From Polaromonas sp. JS666 (GTDB taxonomy: Bacteria; Pseudomonadota; Gammaproteobacteria; Burkholderiales; Burkholderiaceae_C): a stretch of 64,000 nucleotides of DNA. The stretch covers positions 62,001 through 126,000 of the forward strand of contig NC_007948.1 of the NCBI RefSeq assembly GCF_000013865.1, in the 5' to 3' direction. Both the position numbers and the translations under genes were made by a program. Of this stretch, positions 51,164 to 59,826 are shown one piece after another. The notes beneath the pieces are model-generated. The model searched no databases, was not told where the DNA came from, and worked only from the letters and a program-made list of their open reading frames with translations. The number at the start of each line of letters is the position of its first letter. Position 1 is the stretch's first letter.

Positions 51164-52585
51164 TCACAGCGTGAAAATCTTGCCCGGGTTCATGATGTTT
51201 TTCGGGTCCAGCGCGCGCTTGATGGTGCGCATCATCTCGACGGCGGCATCACCGGTTTCCGTCACCAGGAAATCCATTTTGTGCAGGCCCACGCCGTGCT
51301 CGCCGGTGCAGGTGCCTTCCAGCGCCAGCGCGCGGCTGACCAGCTTGTGGTTCAGTTCTTCGGCCACTTCACGCTCTTTGGGCTGCTCGGGGTCGATCAA
51401 ATAGCCAAAGTGGAAATTGCCGTCGCCCACGTGGCCGACGAGGAAGTAGGGAATGCCGCTGGCGTCGACTTCGGCGACCGACTCCAGCAGGCAGTCGGCC
51501 AGGCGCGAAATCGGCACGCAGGTGTCGGTGGAGATGGCGCGGCAGCCGGGGCGCGACTGGATGGCGGCGAAATAGGCGTTGTGGCGCGCCGTCCAGAGCC
51601 GGGTGCGCTCTTCCGGCGTGCTGGCCCATTCAAACGCCTGGCCGCCATGGCCGCTGGCGAGCTCCTGCACCAGCTCGGCCTGCTCCTTCACGCTGCTGGG
51701 TGAGCCATGGAACTCCATCAGCAGCATGGGTTCTTCGCGCAGGCCCAGCTTGGCATAGGCGTTGACCATGCGGACGGTGTTGTGGTCGATGAGCTCCACG
51801 CGCGCAATCGGCACGCCCATCTGGATCACTTCAATCGTGGTGCGCACGGCCGCCTCGATGCTGGGGAAGGAGCAGATCGCCGCTGAAATGGCTTCCGGCA
51901 GCGGATAGAGTCTGACCGTGACTTCGGTGATGACACCCAGCGTGCCTTCGCTGCCCACCATCAGGCGCGTCAGGTCGTAGCCGGCCGATGATTTCTTGGC
52001 GCGGGTGCCGGTGCGGATGACCTCGCCGCTGGCCGTCACCACTTCCAGCGCGAGCACGTTTTCGCGCATGGTGCCGTAGCGCACGGCGTTGGTGCCGCTG
52101 GCGCGCGTCGCGCTCATGCCGCCCAGCGTCGCATCGGCGCCGGGGTCGATGGGGAAGAACAGGCCCGTGCTTTTCACTTCTTCATTGAGCTGCTTGCGCG
52201 TCACGCCGGGCTGCACCGTCACGGTCAGGTCTTCCGCGTTGATCGACAGCACCTTGTTCATGCGGCTCACATCAATGCTGATGCCGCCCTGCACGGCCAG
52301 CAGATGGCCCTCCAGCGAGGTGCCAACGCCAAAGGGGATGACCGGCACGTTGTACTGGCTGGCCAGCTTCACGGCGTCGGCCACGTCCAGCGTGCTTTCG
52401 GCAAAGACCACGGCGGCGGGTGGCGGCGCGGCGAACGAGGACTCGTCACGACCGTGCTGCTCGCGCACCACCAGCGCGGTGGAGCAACGCTCGGCGAAGC
52501 GGGCCTTGAGTGCGTCCAGCAGCGCGGCAGGTGTCTCGCGCTGATGAATTTCCGGCAGCAAATGGACGGGTAGGGGTGCATTCAT
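51164..52585 (-). CDS. FAD-binding oxidoreductase, GlcD/D-lactate dehydrogenase type
   Basis: 473-residue flavoprotein oxidising a 2-hydroxy acid such as D-lactate or glycolate. FAD-PCMH domain: 'VPVIPFGVGTSLEGHLLAVQGGISIDVSRMNKVLSI', 'VQPGVTRKQLNEEV', 'GADATLGGMSATRASGTNAVRYGTMRENVLALEVV', 'LMVGSEGTLGVITEVTVRLYP'. C-domain: 'VGHVGDGNFHFGYLIDP' and 'GEHGVGLHKMDFL' with the conserved His. Full length with a clean start. A decayed C-terminal copy lies at 48684-48998. If the RuBisCO-like route yields glycolate, this enzyme could take it up, but that link is speculative. Confidence 0.92.
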   Translation of the reverse strand: MNAPLPVHLLPEIHQRETPAALLDALKARFAERCSTALVVREQHGRDESSFAAPPPAAVVFAESTLDVADAVKLASQYNVPVIPFGVGTSLEGHLLAVQGGISIDVSRMNKVLSINAEDLTVTVQPGVTRKQLNEEVKSTGLFFPIDPGADATLGGMSATRASGTNAVRYGTMRENVLALEVVTASGEVIRTGTRAKKSSAGYDLTRLMVGSEGTLGVITEVTVRLYPLPEAISAAICSFPSIEAAVRTTIEVIQMGVPIARVELIDHNTVRMVNAYAKLGLREEPMLLMEFHGSPSSVKEQAELVQELASGHGGQAFEWASTPEERTRLWTARHNAYFAAIQSRPGCRAISTDTCVPISRLADCLLESVAEVDASGIPYFLVGHVGDGNFHFGYLIDPEQPKEREVAEELNHKLVSRALALEGTCTGEHGVGLHKMDFLVTETGDAAVEMMRTIKRALDPKNIMNPGKIFTL

Positions 52586-52743
52586 GGGTGTCTCCAGGTC
52601 AATGGCACAGTTTACGACGTGCGCGTCGCGTCTGCCAAAGAAAGCTTGTGGAGTTCCCGGACGCCGGGGCGTTGCCGGAGCACCTGGAAGTCACGCCGCC
52701 GGTGCAGGCCGGCGGCGCGCCAGGAGCGAAGATGCGTAAGGGG

Positions 52744-53124
52744 TCAGGAGCCTGCTGCGCTGCTGAATTCGCCGCGCGAGATGAAGGTGTCGTGATCGGT
52801 GTCGATCAACTCGAAACGCTGCGCCACGGCCGGGAAATGCTCGGCTTCCTGGCGATCCAGTTTGCCGTCCCGGTTGGTGTCGGCCCGGTTAAACGCCGCC
52901 TCCAGGTCATTGCGGGTCACCCGGTTTGGCGGGATGGTACCGGTTGTTGCCGAAGGTGCCATCTGTGCCGACGGATTGGTGGGGCTTGCGGGACTGGTAG
53001 GTGAAGGCGGTGAATTTTGTGCCCGCGCGGCAGCGGCGGCGCCCATGGCCAATGCAGCCACCAGCACCACGCTGCGCAATTCAAAGTTGCCAAAGTTGGG
53101 AATAGAATGGTTTTTCACCGTCAT
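52744..53124 (-). CDS. exported EF-hand calcium-binding protein
   Basis: 126 residues. Signal peptide about residues 1-35 ('LRSVVLVAALAMGAAAAARAQ'), then a Pro/Ser/Thr linker, then two EF-hands: 'NRADTNRDGKLDRQEAE' (D-x-N-x-D-G-x-L-x3-E) and 'ELIDTDHDTFISRGEF'. The second loop has T where G is usual. The ATG at 53124 gives a proper signal peptide; the frame to 53247 adds unlike sequence. Periplasmic; function unknown. Confidence 0.85.
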   Translation of the reverse strand: MTVKNHSIPNFGNFELRSVVLVAALAMGAAAAARAQNSPPSPTSPASPTNPSAQMAPSATTGTIPPNRVTRNDLEAAFNRADTNRDGKLDRQEAEHFPAVAQRFELIDTDHDTFISRGEFSSAAGS

Positions 53125-53323
53125 GCAGAGATGTCCTTCAAAGGTTGCTTCAAGGTTGAACAGGGCCTGATTGCATCGCAAAGCGCGCCAGGCGGCCAGC
53201 ACTCTTGCAGGGTGTTTCTCTGCTGACATGGTGGCGGACCACGACACATTTGCTTGCCTCGCGTAACGCCGCGCGAGGCTTCACCGGTTTCACGGCGCCT
53301 CACCCCCTTCACACCTCACCCAT

Positions 53324-53893
53324 ATGGCCAACAGACTTTCACAGATCGCAACACGCACGGGCGACAACGGCACCACGGGGCTGGGCGACAACACGCGCGT
53401 CTCCAAAGACAGCCTGCGTGTTCATGCCATGGGCGACGTCGATGAATTGAATTCGCAGATCGGCGTGCTGCTCTGCGAAGAAATGCCGCCCGGCGTGCGC
53501 GACCTGCTGGTCGAAGTGCAGCACCAGCTGTTCAACCTCGGCGGCGAGCTGTCGATCCCGGGCTTTGAGCTCCTCAAGCCCGAGGCCGTGGCCCTGCTCG
53601 ATGCGGCGCTGGCCGAGCACAATGCCCAACTGCCGCGCCTGGCGGAATTCATTTTGCCGGCCGGCTCGCGGGCCGCGGCGCTCGCGCATGTGTGCCGCAC
53701 CGTGGCGCGCCGCGCGGAGCGGGCGGTGGTGGCCCTGGGCGCGGCCGAGCCCCTCAAGGAGGCGCCGCGTCAGTACCTCAACCGTTTGAGCGACCTGCTG
53801 TTTGTGCTGTCACGCGTGCTCAACCGCATGAATGGCGGTGACGATGTGTACTGGAAAAGCGAACGCATGGCGAGGGCGGCCTCGGAGGAGTGA
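53324..53893 (+). CDS. cob(I)yrinic acid a,c-diamide / cob(I)alamin adenosyltransferase, PduO type
   Basis: 189-residue ATP:corrinoid adenosyltransferase making adenosylcobalamin. The ATP loop 'LSQIATRTGDNGTTGLGDNTRVSKDS' is at residues 4-29; 'AMGDVDELNSQIGVLL' and 'LNRLSDLLFVLSRVLNR' frame the helical bundle, and 'RTVARRAERAVVAL' contributes ATP-contact arginines. Length and motifs are normal. No methylmalonyl-CoA or diol dehydratase gene is nearby. Monocistronic. Confidence 0.94.
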   Translation: MANRLSQIATRTGDNGTTGLGDNTRVSKDSLRVHAMGDVDELNSQIGVLLCEEMPPGVRDLLVEVQHQLFNLGGELSIPGFELLKPEAVALLDAALAEHNAQLPRLAEFILPAGSRAAALAHVCRTVARRAERAVVALGAAEPLKEAPRQYLNRLSDLLFVLSRVLNRMNGGDDVYWKSERMARAASEE

Positions 53894-53928
53894 GCGCATC
53901 TTAAAGCCGGCAGCGTCGAGCCTGGATA

Positions 53929-54357
53929 TCACGACTGCTTCGGCTGCAGCATCGCCATGGTGATGCGCGACACGCAGGTCAGCTCGCCCGCGTCGTTGGT
54001 CATCTCGATCTGCCAGACCTGGGTGCTTCGGCCAATGTGCACGGGCCGCGTGATGCCGGTCACCCAGCCGCTGGTTGTGCCCTTGAGGTGGTTGGCGTTG
54101 ATATCCAGTCCCACAGCGCGATGCCCTGCAGGCGCTGTGTAAGCGGCGCCACACGAGCCCAGTGTTTCGGCCAGCACCACCGACACTCCGCCGTGCAGCA
54201 GCCCATAAGGCTGGACCGTCCGGCGGTCCACCGGCACGCGGGCGCGGATGAAATCATCGCCCACTTCCAGAAATTCGATGCCCAGATGGGTGACGGCGCA
54301 GTTCGCGTTGGACGCGGTGAGCAATTCGATGGAGATGGGCTGTTTCCAGATGCGCAT
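53929..54357 (-). CDS. hotdog-fold thioesterase (YdiI/PaaI-like)
   Basis: 142 residues. 'VPVDRRTVQPYGLLHGGVSVVLAETLGSCGAAYTA' contains the hotdog central helix with the 'GLLHGG' motif and catalytic Glu ('LAETLGS'); 'AVGLDINANHLKGTTSGWVTGITRPVHIGRSTQVWQIEM' follows. Relatives hydrolyse acyl-CoA such as 1,4-dihydroxy-2-naphthoyl-CoA. The Met at 54357 begins 'MRIWKQPISIELL', the usual N-terminus; the longer frame is unlike it. Convergent with the adenosyltransferase. Confidence 0.9.
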   Translation of the reverse strand: MRIWKQPISIELLTASNANCAVTHLGIEFLEVGDDFIRARVPVDRRTVQPYGLLHGGVSVVLAETLGSCGAAYTAPAGHRAVGLDINANHLKGTTSGWVTGITRPVHIGRSTQVWQIEMTNDAGELTCVSRITMAMLQPKQS

Positions 54358-54494
54358 GGTGATTCCAGACTGATTCGGGGACAGGGCGCCCTCCACTATA
54401 AGGTGGCCGCCTACACCCCTTGGGCAACTTGTCGCGCCTTCCGCTGCCAGGGCCGGGCGTAAGCTGGAGAAATGGTCACGAAAGCACCCTCTCC

Positions 54495-55802
54495 ATGACA
54501 CGCGCACACCGCTGGCTGGTGGGCCTCGGTCTTGTCCTGGGCCTGCCGGTTTTGCTCTGGGTGGCGATGATGCGCCTCGTGCCCTCCGATGACGAGCTGG
54601 CGCGTCGCGCAGCCCTGCAGCTGGAGGCGTGGCTCGGTGTCAAGGTCAACGTGGGTGCGCTGCACTGGCGGCTGCTGCCGGCGCCGACGCTGGTGATGGA
54701 AAACATCATCACGGTGCAGCCGCAGCCCATCGTCATTCAAAAACTCACCGCTTATCCGGACCTGCTGGCGCTCTGGCAGCGCCGCGTGAAGATGGACCGT
54801 GTAGACCTGCACGGCGCCACCGTGCCGCAGTTGTCGCTGGGTTGGGCCCTGGCGCGGCCGGAACACGGTCGCGAGCCAACTGAATCGAGCGTCGGCGACA
54901 TTCCGCTGGCGCGTCTGGTGTTTCGCGACGTGACCTGGATTTCGCGGCACGGTGTTCCCGTCATTTACGACGGCGAGGTGGACTTTGATCCCGGCTGGCG
55001 GCCGCGCCACGCCCTGTTGCGCCGTCCCGGTTTCACGCCCGTCACCGACCTCACGCTGACCCGCGAGGGGCAGGATGACCGGTGGGCTGCCCGCATCAAC
55101 GTGGGCGGCGGCACGGCCCACGGCACGGTGGAACTGCAGACCCGCCCCAACGGCCGCTTCCACCTGGAAGGCGCCTTGCAACCGAAGGATATGGAGGTGG
55201 AGAGTGCGCTGGCCGCCTTCAACCGCCGTTCCATCGTCGCGGGCAAGGCCTCTGGCAATACGGTGTTGTCCGCCCATGGCGACAACGTTGTCGAACTGGC
55301 GCAGTCGCTTCACACCAGGACCACGTTCGCCATGGGCTCTTCGAAGCTGCTGCGGTTCGACCTCGACAAGGCGATTCGCAGCGCGGGCCAGGAGTTCGCC
55401 GGACAGACAGCGCTCGAATCAGTCACCGGGCAGCTCGACACGCAGAACACACCGCAGGGCATGGTGGTCGACTACACCGGTATCAAGGCAGGGTCGGGTG
55501 CACTGACCGCATCGGGAAAGGCCCGGGTGGCCAACCAGCAAGTCCAGGCTGAACTCTCGGTGGATCTCGTGGACGGTGTGGTCGGCGTACCCTTGCAAAT
55601 CAACGGACCTCTTGAGAACGTGAGGGTGTCCGTATCCCGCGGTGCGCTGGCGGGTGCCATGGTGGGCACGGCGATACTGCCCGGCGTCGGCACGGCGATT
55701 GGTGCCCGTATCGGCGCCACGCTGGGCAAGATCCTCAGCCCGGATCCCGCGGGCAAGCCGGTTCCCCGAAGCGGCACGGGATCCCCCGGAAAGCAGCCCT
55801 GA
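54495..55802 (+). CDS. AsmA-family protein, second paralogue
   Basis: 435-residue envelope protein with an N-terminal anchor (residues 5-27, 'WLVGLGLVLGLPVLLWVAMM') and AsmA-type sequence 'DDELARRAALQLEAWLGVKVNVGALHWRLLPAPTLVMENII'. The C-terminal domain 'FDLDKAIRSAGQEFAGQTALESVTGQLDTQNTPQGMVVDYTGIKAGSGALTASGKARV' and the closing 'SRGALAGAMVGTAILPGVGTAIGARIG' mirror the protein at 7250-8635, so the two are paralogues. Divergent from the thioesterase. Confidence 0.87.
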   Translation: MTRAHRWLVGLGLVLGLPVLLWVAMMRLVPSDDELARRAALQLEAWLGVKVNVGALHWRLLPAPTLVMENIITVQPQPIVIQKLTAYPDLLALWQRRVKMDRVDLHGATVPQLSLGWALARPEHGREPTESSVGDIPLARLVFRDVTWISRHGVPVIYDGEVDFDPGWRPRHALLRRPGFTPVTDLTLTREGQDDRWAARINVGGGTAHGTVELQTRPNGRFHLEGALQPKDMEVESALAAFNRRSIVAGKASGNTVLSAHGDNVVELAQSLHTRTTFAMGSSKLLRFDLDKAIRSAGQEFAGQTALESVTGQLDTQNTPQGMVVDYTGIKAGSGALTASGKARVANQQVQAELSVDLVDGVVGVPLQINGPLENVRVSVSRGALAGAMVGTAILPGVGTAIGARIGATLGKILSPDPAGKPVPRSGTGSPGKQP

Positions 55803-56007
55803 GGCTCCCCACTCCCGAACTGGCGGGCGCGAAGTCCACACATGTGTTTATTTTTGTTAACGCCGTAATGGCCCGTAACTTGCCCGTCCTTGGGGTATTC
55901 CAGTGGAGTAAAGTTTTAAGTCGATAAATCTCCAGCTTTGCGGCAATCCGCTATTCGGGCAATCCCCCGGTGTCGATGTCCTTGCAACCTGACCCAAGGT
56001 CCTGACC

Positions 56008-56400
56008 ATGTCCCCAAAGCAGTCCGCCTCTCCCCTTTCCACTCCGCTTGCGCGCGCGCTGGATCAGAATGACACGGCGAAAGAGACGATGGAGCAGGCG
56101 GCCGATGAACTGATGGTGATCAACACCGTACTCAAACAGGAAATTCCCGACCCCTTGCAAACCGGCGAAGTCGCACAGGCCCTGCGAAAAACTGACGAAA
56201 TCGAACGCAGGATTCAGGAGTCCGCCGACGAGCTGGCGCAGGTTCACCAGGTCCTGGCGCAGGAAATCGGCGCACGCGTCGACCTGGAGCGCGAGTTGGT
56301 GGCGACCAAAATTGCCCTGGCCCAAGCCAGAGGTCAGCGCCTGCACGAAGTGGAGCCCTGCTCGACAGGTGGTCAGGGCGGCAGCCCGCGGCCCCGCTAG
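56008..56400 (+). CDS. hypothetical coiled-coil protein, 3' end altered by a repeat
   Basis: 130 residues, no known family. Residues 20-110 are strongly helical and charged ('LDQNDTAKETMEQAADELMVINTVLKQEI', 'LRKTDEIERRIQESADELAQVHQVLAQEIGARVDLERELVATKIALAQARGQ'), a likely coiled coil. The last residues ('STGGQGGSPRPR') are low-complexity and the TAG stop is the first three bases of the repeat element at 56398-56687, so the original C-terminus may have been cut. Cytoplasmic by lack of signals. Confidence 0.65.
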   Translation: MSPKQSASPLSTPLARALDQNDTAKETMEQAADELMVINTVLKQEIPDPLQTGEVAQALRKTDEIERRIQESADELAQVHQVLAQEIGARVDLERELVATKIALAQARGQRLHEVEPCSTGGQGGSPRPR

Positions 56401-56687
56401 TACTCCGACCCAGAAATATCGAAACATGAAGGCGCGCCTTCGAACCCATGCCGTCGCTGCAAATCCTCGCCATAGCTACAGCTATGTCTGCGGTTTGCGC
56501 CTGGGCCCAATACGGTTCAGTTAAGCCCTTGCCCCCTGGTTTGTCATCGCGGACTTGATCCGGGATCCATGGATTGCGGGTCAGGCCCGCAATGACAAGT
56601 CAAGGTTTTGGTTCGGGCCCGAATCCATCGCTTTCATTGTGTTCCGATGCCTCTGTGTCGAAGTACTAGTGTGCAACACCACACTAG
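56398..56687. mobile_element. composite inverted-repeat element, diverged relative of the 162-bp MITE
   Basis: Outer inverted repeats of about 33 bp begin TAGTACTCCGAC at 56398 and, from 56668 on the other strand, TAGTACTTCGAC. The interior at 56458-56510 resembles the MITE core (GCTGCAAATC...GCGGTTTGCGCC), and CCATCGCTTT near 56625 matches its right part. A 58-bp inverted repeat (56541-56598) is nested inside. At the right edge, CTAGTGTG-N6-CACACTAG (56666-56687) contains the stop codon of the permease gene. Confidence 0.65.
56541..56598. repeat. nested 58-bp inverted repeat
   Basis: TTGTCAT...ATGACAA arms continuing inward as GCGG/CCGC with a central GGATCCATGGATT. I recall similar 'GATCCATGGAT' palindromes dispersed in proteobacterial genomes. 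It lies inside the composite element at 56398-56687. Confidence 0.65.
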
Positions 56688-57970
56688 CGCTGGCGGTTGA
56701 GCAGCGCATACAGCAAGATGGCGCCGAAGGTGGCGGTGCCAATGCCGCCCATCGCAAATTGCCCGAACTTCAGCGTGAAGTCGCCGGTGCCCAGCACCAG
56801 CGTGATGGCCGCCACGATCAGGTTCCTGTTGTCTGAAAAGTCCACCTTGTTGTCGACCCAGATCTTGGCGCCGGCCACGGCAATGAGGCCGAACACCACG
56901 ATGCTCACCCCGCCCATCACGGGCAGGGGAATCGCCTGGATCAACGCGCCGAACTTGGGGCTGAAGCCCAGCAAAATGGCGATCAGTGCTGCCACGACAA
57001 ACACGGCCGTTGAATAGATCTTGGTGGCGGCCATCACGCCAATGTTTTCGGCATAGGTGGTGACACCGGTGCCGCCGGCGCTGCCCGAGACGATGGTGGC
57101 CACACCGTCGCCGATGAAGGCCCGGCCGATGTAGACATCCAGGTTTTTGCCGGTCATGGCGGTCACCGCCTTGATGTGGCCGAGGTTTTCCGCCACCAGG
57201 ATGATGGCCACCGGCGCAATCAGCAGCATCGCGTTCAGGCTGAAGACCGGCGCGGCAATGCCTGGTAGACCGACCCAGCCTGCGCTGGCGATCCCCGACA
57301 GATCCAGTGGCTTGCCGAGGCCCAGCCCATTGGTGAGCACGGCATACACGATGCTGGCCACCAGCAGGCCGACGAGGATCAGCAAACGCTGCACCATGCC
57401 GCGGGTCATCACGGCCACCAGTGCCACGCTCACGAAGGTCACCAGCTGCATCCATGCATCGAAGTTGCTCGCCGCCATGTTCTTGACGGGTATGCTCGCC
57501 AGGTTCAGGCCAATCACCGCCACGACGGCGCCAGTCACCACCGGTGGCATGACGCGCTCTATCCAGCCGGTGCCGACAAGCTGCACGATCACGCCAATCA
57601 GGGTGTAGGCCACTCCGCAGGCAATGATGCCGCCGAGGGCCACGCCAAGGTTGGCATTGGGCCCCTTGCCCGCATAGGCCGTGGCGGCAATCACCACGCC
57701 GATGAACGAAAAGCTCGAACCGAGGTAGCTGGGCACCTTGCCGCCCGTGACGGCAAAAAAGATCAGCGTGCCGATGCCGCTCATCAGGATCGCGATGTTG
57801 GGGTCAAAGCCCATCAGGATGGGCGCCAGCACCGTGGCGCCAAACATCGCAATCACGTGCTGCACGCCCATCACCGCAGTTTGCGGCCACGGCAGCCGTT
57901 CGTCCGGCGCGATCACGCCTCCCTGCTTCAGCACGTCGACGCTCTTCTCCTTCCAGTCCAGCATTCCCAT
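56684..57970 (-). CDS. NCS2 family uracil/xanthine permease (UraA/RutG-like)
   Basis: 428-residue inner-membrane nucleobase:proton symporter with about 14 helices. 'GVQHVIAMFGATVLAPILMGFDPNIAILMSGIGTLIFF' and 'VAENLGHIKAVTAMTGKNLDVYIGRAFIGDGVATIVSGSAGGTGVTTYAENIGVMAATKIYS' include the family glutamates and 'GTGVTTYAENIG' motif. GGAGG lies 5 bp before the ATG at 57970 (a GTG precedes it). The stop codon falls in the palindrome of the adjacent repeat. Convergent with the coiled-coil gene. Confidence 0.93.
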   Translation of the reverse strand: MGMLDWKEKSVDVLKQGGVIAPDERLPWPQTAVMGVQHVIAMFGATVLAPILMGFDPNIAILMSGIGTLIFFAVTGGKVPSYLGSSFSFIGVVIAATAYAGKGPNANLGVALGGIIACGVAYTLIGVIVQLVGTGWIERVMPPVVTGAVVAVIGLNLASIPVKNMAASNFDAWMQLVTFVSVALVAVMTRGMVQRLLILVGLLVASIVYAVLTNGLGLGKPLDLSGIASAGWVGLPGIAAPVFSLNAMLLIAPVAIILVAENLGHIKAVTAMTGKNLDVYIGRAFIGDGVATIVSGSAGGTGVTTYAENIGVMAATKIYSTAVFVVAALIAILLGFSPKFGALIQAIPLPVMGGVSIVVFGLIAVAGAKIWVDNKVDFSDNRNLIVAAITLVLGTGDFTLKFGQFAMGGIGTATFGAILLYALLNRQR

Positions 57971-58085
57971 CACTTCCTCCCTTTGTAAAGTGTGGCAATG
58001 CTAGGGGGAATGGACGCATCCCACAAGAGCGACCGGATGCCGGCAGAACGGGCACCCTGCGATCTGCGGCCGGTGATGGCCGGCC

Positions 58086-58970
58086 TCAGGCCAGGAACGA
58101 GGCGACGTGTTGCAGCACCCCGGTGTCTTTCAGGATCTTCTGGTGCCCCAGCCCTTCGGTGGCCACCAGGCGTGCGCCTTCGATCGTTTGGCTGTACGCC
58201 ACGCCGTCGGCGAAGTGGTTGATGTTGTCCTGCCGGTCATGCACCACCAGCGTGGGCAGGTGAATGCGCGGGCCCACCGCCGCCGGCTCAAACTGCGGCA
58301 TCAGGATGCCTTCGCGCGCTTCGACGCGATGCTGCATGGCTGCGCGCGTGGTCTCGCTCAGGCCAAACACGTGGGCAAACAGGCGCGTGTACTCATAAGG
58401 TGAGGCGGGCGGGGCCAGCAGCACCAGCCGGTTCACCGGCAGGCCGCGGCTGGCGGCATAGGCGCCGGCGTTGGCTCCCAGCGAATGGGCCACCAAGCCG
58501 TGCACGCTGTAGCCCTGCTGCTGCAGGCGCGCCGAGACGTACTCGATCACACGTGCGAATTGCGGCAGGTTGCTGGTCGAGCCGCGGCTGCGTCCGTGCG
58601 CGGGCATCTCGACGATCATGGGCCGCATGCCCTGCGCCGCCAGCGTGTCGGCCAGCGCCAGCATCTGGCCGGCGTGTCCGCCCCAGCCGTGCACCAGCAG
58701 AACGACCGGGCCCTGCGGCGCGATCGGGCGTGAATAAAGCGTCAGGCTGGCGTCTTCAAACGGCCACTGTTCCAGGTGCCAGGCAGGGCTCCAGGCTCTG
58801 CGGCGGCTCAGCCACTTGGGCGGCAGCGGCGTGCCAAACAGGCGATAGGCCGCACGCACGGCCAGCGCCGGCCAGATGCGCTGCGAGGCTCCCAGGCCCC
58901 AGCGGAACACCCGCGTGAGCGGGCTGGCGTTGTAGTAGGCTGTGGCTGCCTGCAGGGATGTACGTGTCAT
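58086..58970 (-). CDS. alpha/beta hydrolase
   Basis: 294 residues. 'VVLLVHGWGGHAGQMLALADTLAAQGMRPMIVEMPAHGRS' holds the oxyanion region, Ser in 'LVAHSLGANAGAYAA' (near 164), Asp in 'VVHDRQDNINHF' and His in 'TEGLGHQKILKD' (near 276), a full catalytic triad. The N-terminal 70 residues are basic and helical. GGAGAG precedes the start. Second gene of a probable operon with the 37-residue membrane peptide, under the TetR operator at 59149-59166. Substrate unknown. Confidence 0.9.
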   Translation of the reverse strand: MTRTSLQAATAYYNASPLTRVFRWGLGASQRIWPALAVRAAYRLFGTPLPPKWLSRRRAWSPAWHLEQWPFEDASLTLYSRPIAPQGPVVLLVHGWGGHAGQMLALADTLAAQGMRPMIVEMPAHGRSRGSTSNLPQFARVIEYVSARLQQQGYSVHGLVAHSLGANAGAYAASRGLPVNRLVLLAPPASPYEYTRLFAHVFGLSETTRAAMQHRVEAREGILMPQFEPAAVGPRIHLPTLVVHDRQDNINHFADGVAYSQTIEGARLVATEGLGHQKILKDTGVLQHVASFLA

Positions 58971-59020
58971 GGGACTCTCCGTTTTTGAGTCAGCAGGGGG
59001 CCGGCCCCGGCTTCAGTCAT

Positions 59021-59134
59021 TCAGTAATAGATCCAGTCTTCATTGCTGCGCGGCAGATGGCGCAGCGAGGCCAGGGCGGCCGTCACACCGCACACCAGCA
59101 GAAAACCGATGAACGAAAAAATGATGATCAACAT
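59021..59134 (-). CDS. 37-residue single-helix membrane peptide
   Basis: ATG at 59134 behind AAAGGAAG, reading 'MLIIIFSFIGFLLVCGVTAA' then 'LASLRHLPRSNEDWIYY' and TGA. One transmembrane helix with a short charged C-tail. It lies 15 bp from a TetR operator and 50 bp before the hydrolase gene, same strand. The good ribosome site, clean hydrophobic profile and operator position support a real gene. I know no family for it. Confidence 0.65.
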   Translation of the reverse strand: MLIIIFSFIGFLLVCGVTAALASLRHLPRSNEDWIYY

Positions 59135-59148
59135 GGCATCTTCCTTTC

Positions 59149-59166
59149 TTCGCACGGTCGTGCGAA
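59149..59166. promoter_or_regulatory. TetR operator in front of the small peptide/hydrolase unit
   Basis: TTCGCACG-GT-CGTGCGAA, a perfect 18-bp palindrome 15 bp upstream of the 37-residue gene. A variant matching 15 of 18 positions lies in front of the tetR gene at 59827-59844. Confidence 0.78.
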
Positions 59167-59213
59167 ATTAGAGCAAACACAACAAACAAGGGCACGTGGG
59201 CGTCCCTCAACAA

Positions 59214-59816
59214 TCAGGTTTTGTAGCTGTTAATCAGGCGCTCCCAGGATGCCTGGGTGCGCTCGGCCGCGCGCGGGTCGCGCAGAAAGCGCGCATCGTG
59301 CAACAGCCCAATGGACAAGCTGCTGATTTCGCTGACCAGCTGCTCGGGGTCGGTGTCTGGTTGCAGGTGGCCGGCCTCGATGGCCTGCAACACGGTACGG
59401 CGCAAGGCGGCGCGCCAGCGCGTCACTTCCTGCAGCAGCGTGTTGCGCAACTCGCCCTCCTTGTCGTCCAGCTCGAACGCGCCGGCCGTGTAGATGCATC
59501 CCTGCTGCACTTCGACGTCGCGCGTGCGCACAATCCAGCGGCGCACGATTTCGTTGAGGCGTGGCAGGCCTTTGGGCTGCTGCATGGCCGGTACAAACAC
59601 ATCGGCCAGAAAGCGCCGGCCAAACTCTTCAATGACGGCTTTTTGCAAAGCCTCGCGCGAGCCGATGCGCGAGAACACGCCGCTCTTGGACAGGCCGATC
59701 CGGTCGGCCACGGCCTGCAGCGTGATGGCCTCCAGGCCTTCCGCCGCTGCGAGATCAATTCCCGCGCCAATGATGGCGGTCCGGGTCATCTCGCTTTTCT
59801 GGGTTTTGGCGTCCAT
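59214..59816 (-). CDS. TetR/AcrR family transcriptional regulator
   Basis: 200 residues. HTH 'AIIGAGIDLAAAEGLEAITLQAVADRIGLSKSGVFSRIGSREALQKAVIEEF' at residues 14-66. C-domain of TetR_C_YjdC type ('LPRLNEIVRRWIVRTRDVEVQQGCIYTAGAFELDDKEGELRNTLLQEVTRWRAAL') with the characteristic Cys. Palindromic sites in front of this gene and of the downstream peptide gene imply that it represses both. It lies directly upstream of them on the same strand. Confidence 0.93.
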   Translation of the reverse strand: MDAKTQKSEMTRTAIIGAGIDLAAAEGLEAITLQAVADRIGLSKSGVFSRIGSREALQKAVIEEFGRRFLADVFVPAMQQPKGLPRLNEIVRRWIVRTRDVEVQQGCIYTAGAFELDDKEGELRNTLLQEVTRWRAALRRTVLQAIEAGHLQPDTDPEQLVSEISSLSIGLLHDARFLRDPRAAERTQASWERLINSYKT

Positions 59817-59826
59817 GCGGCGAATA

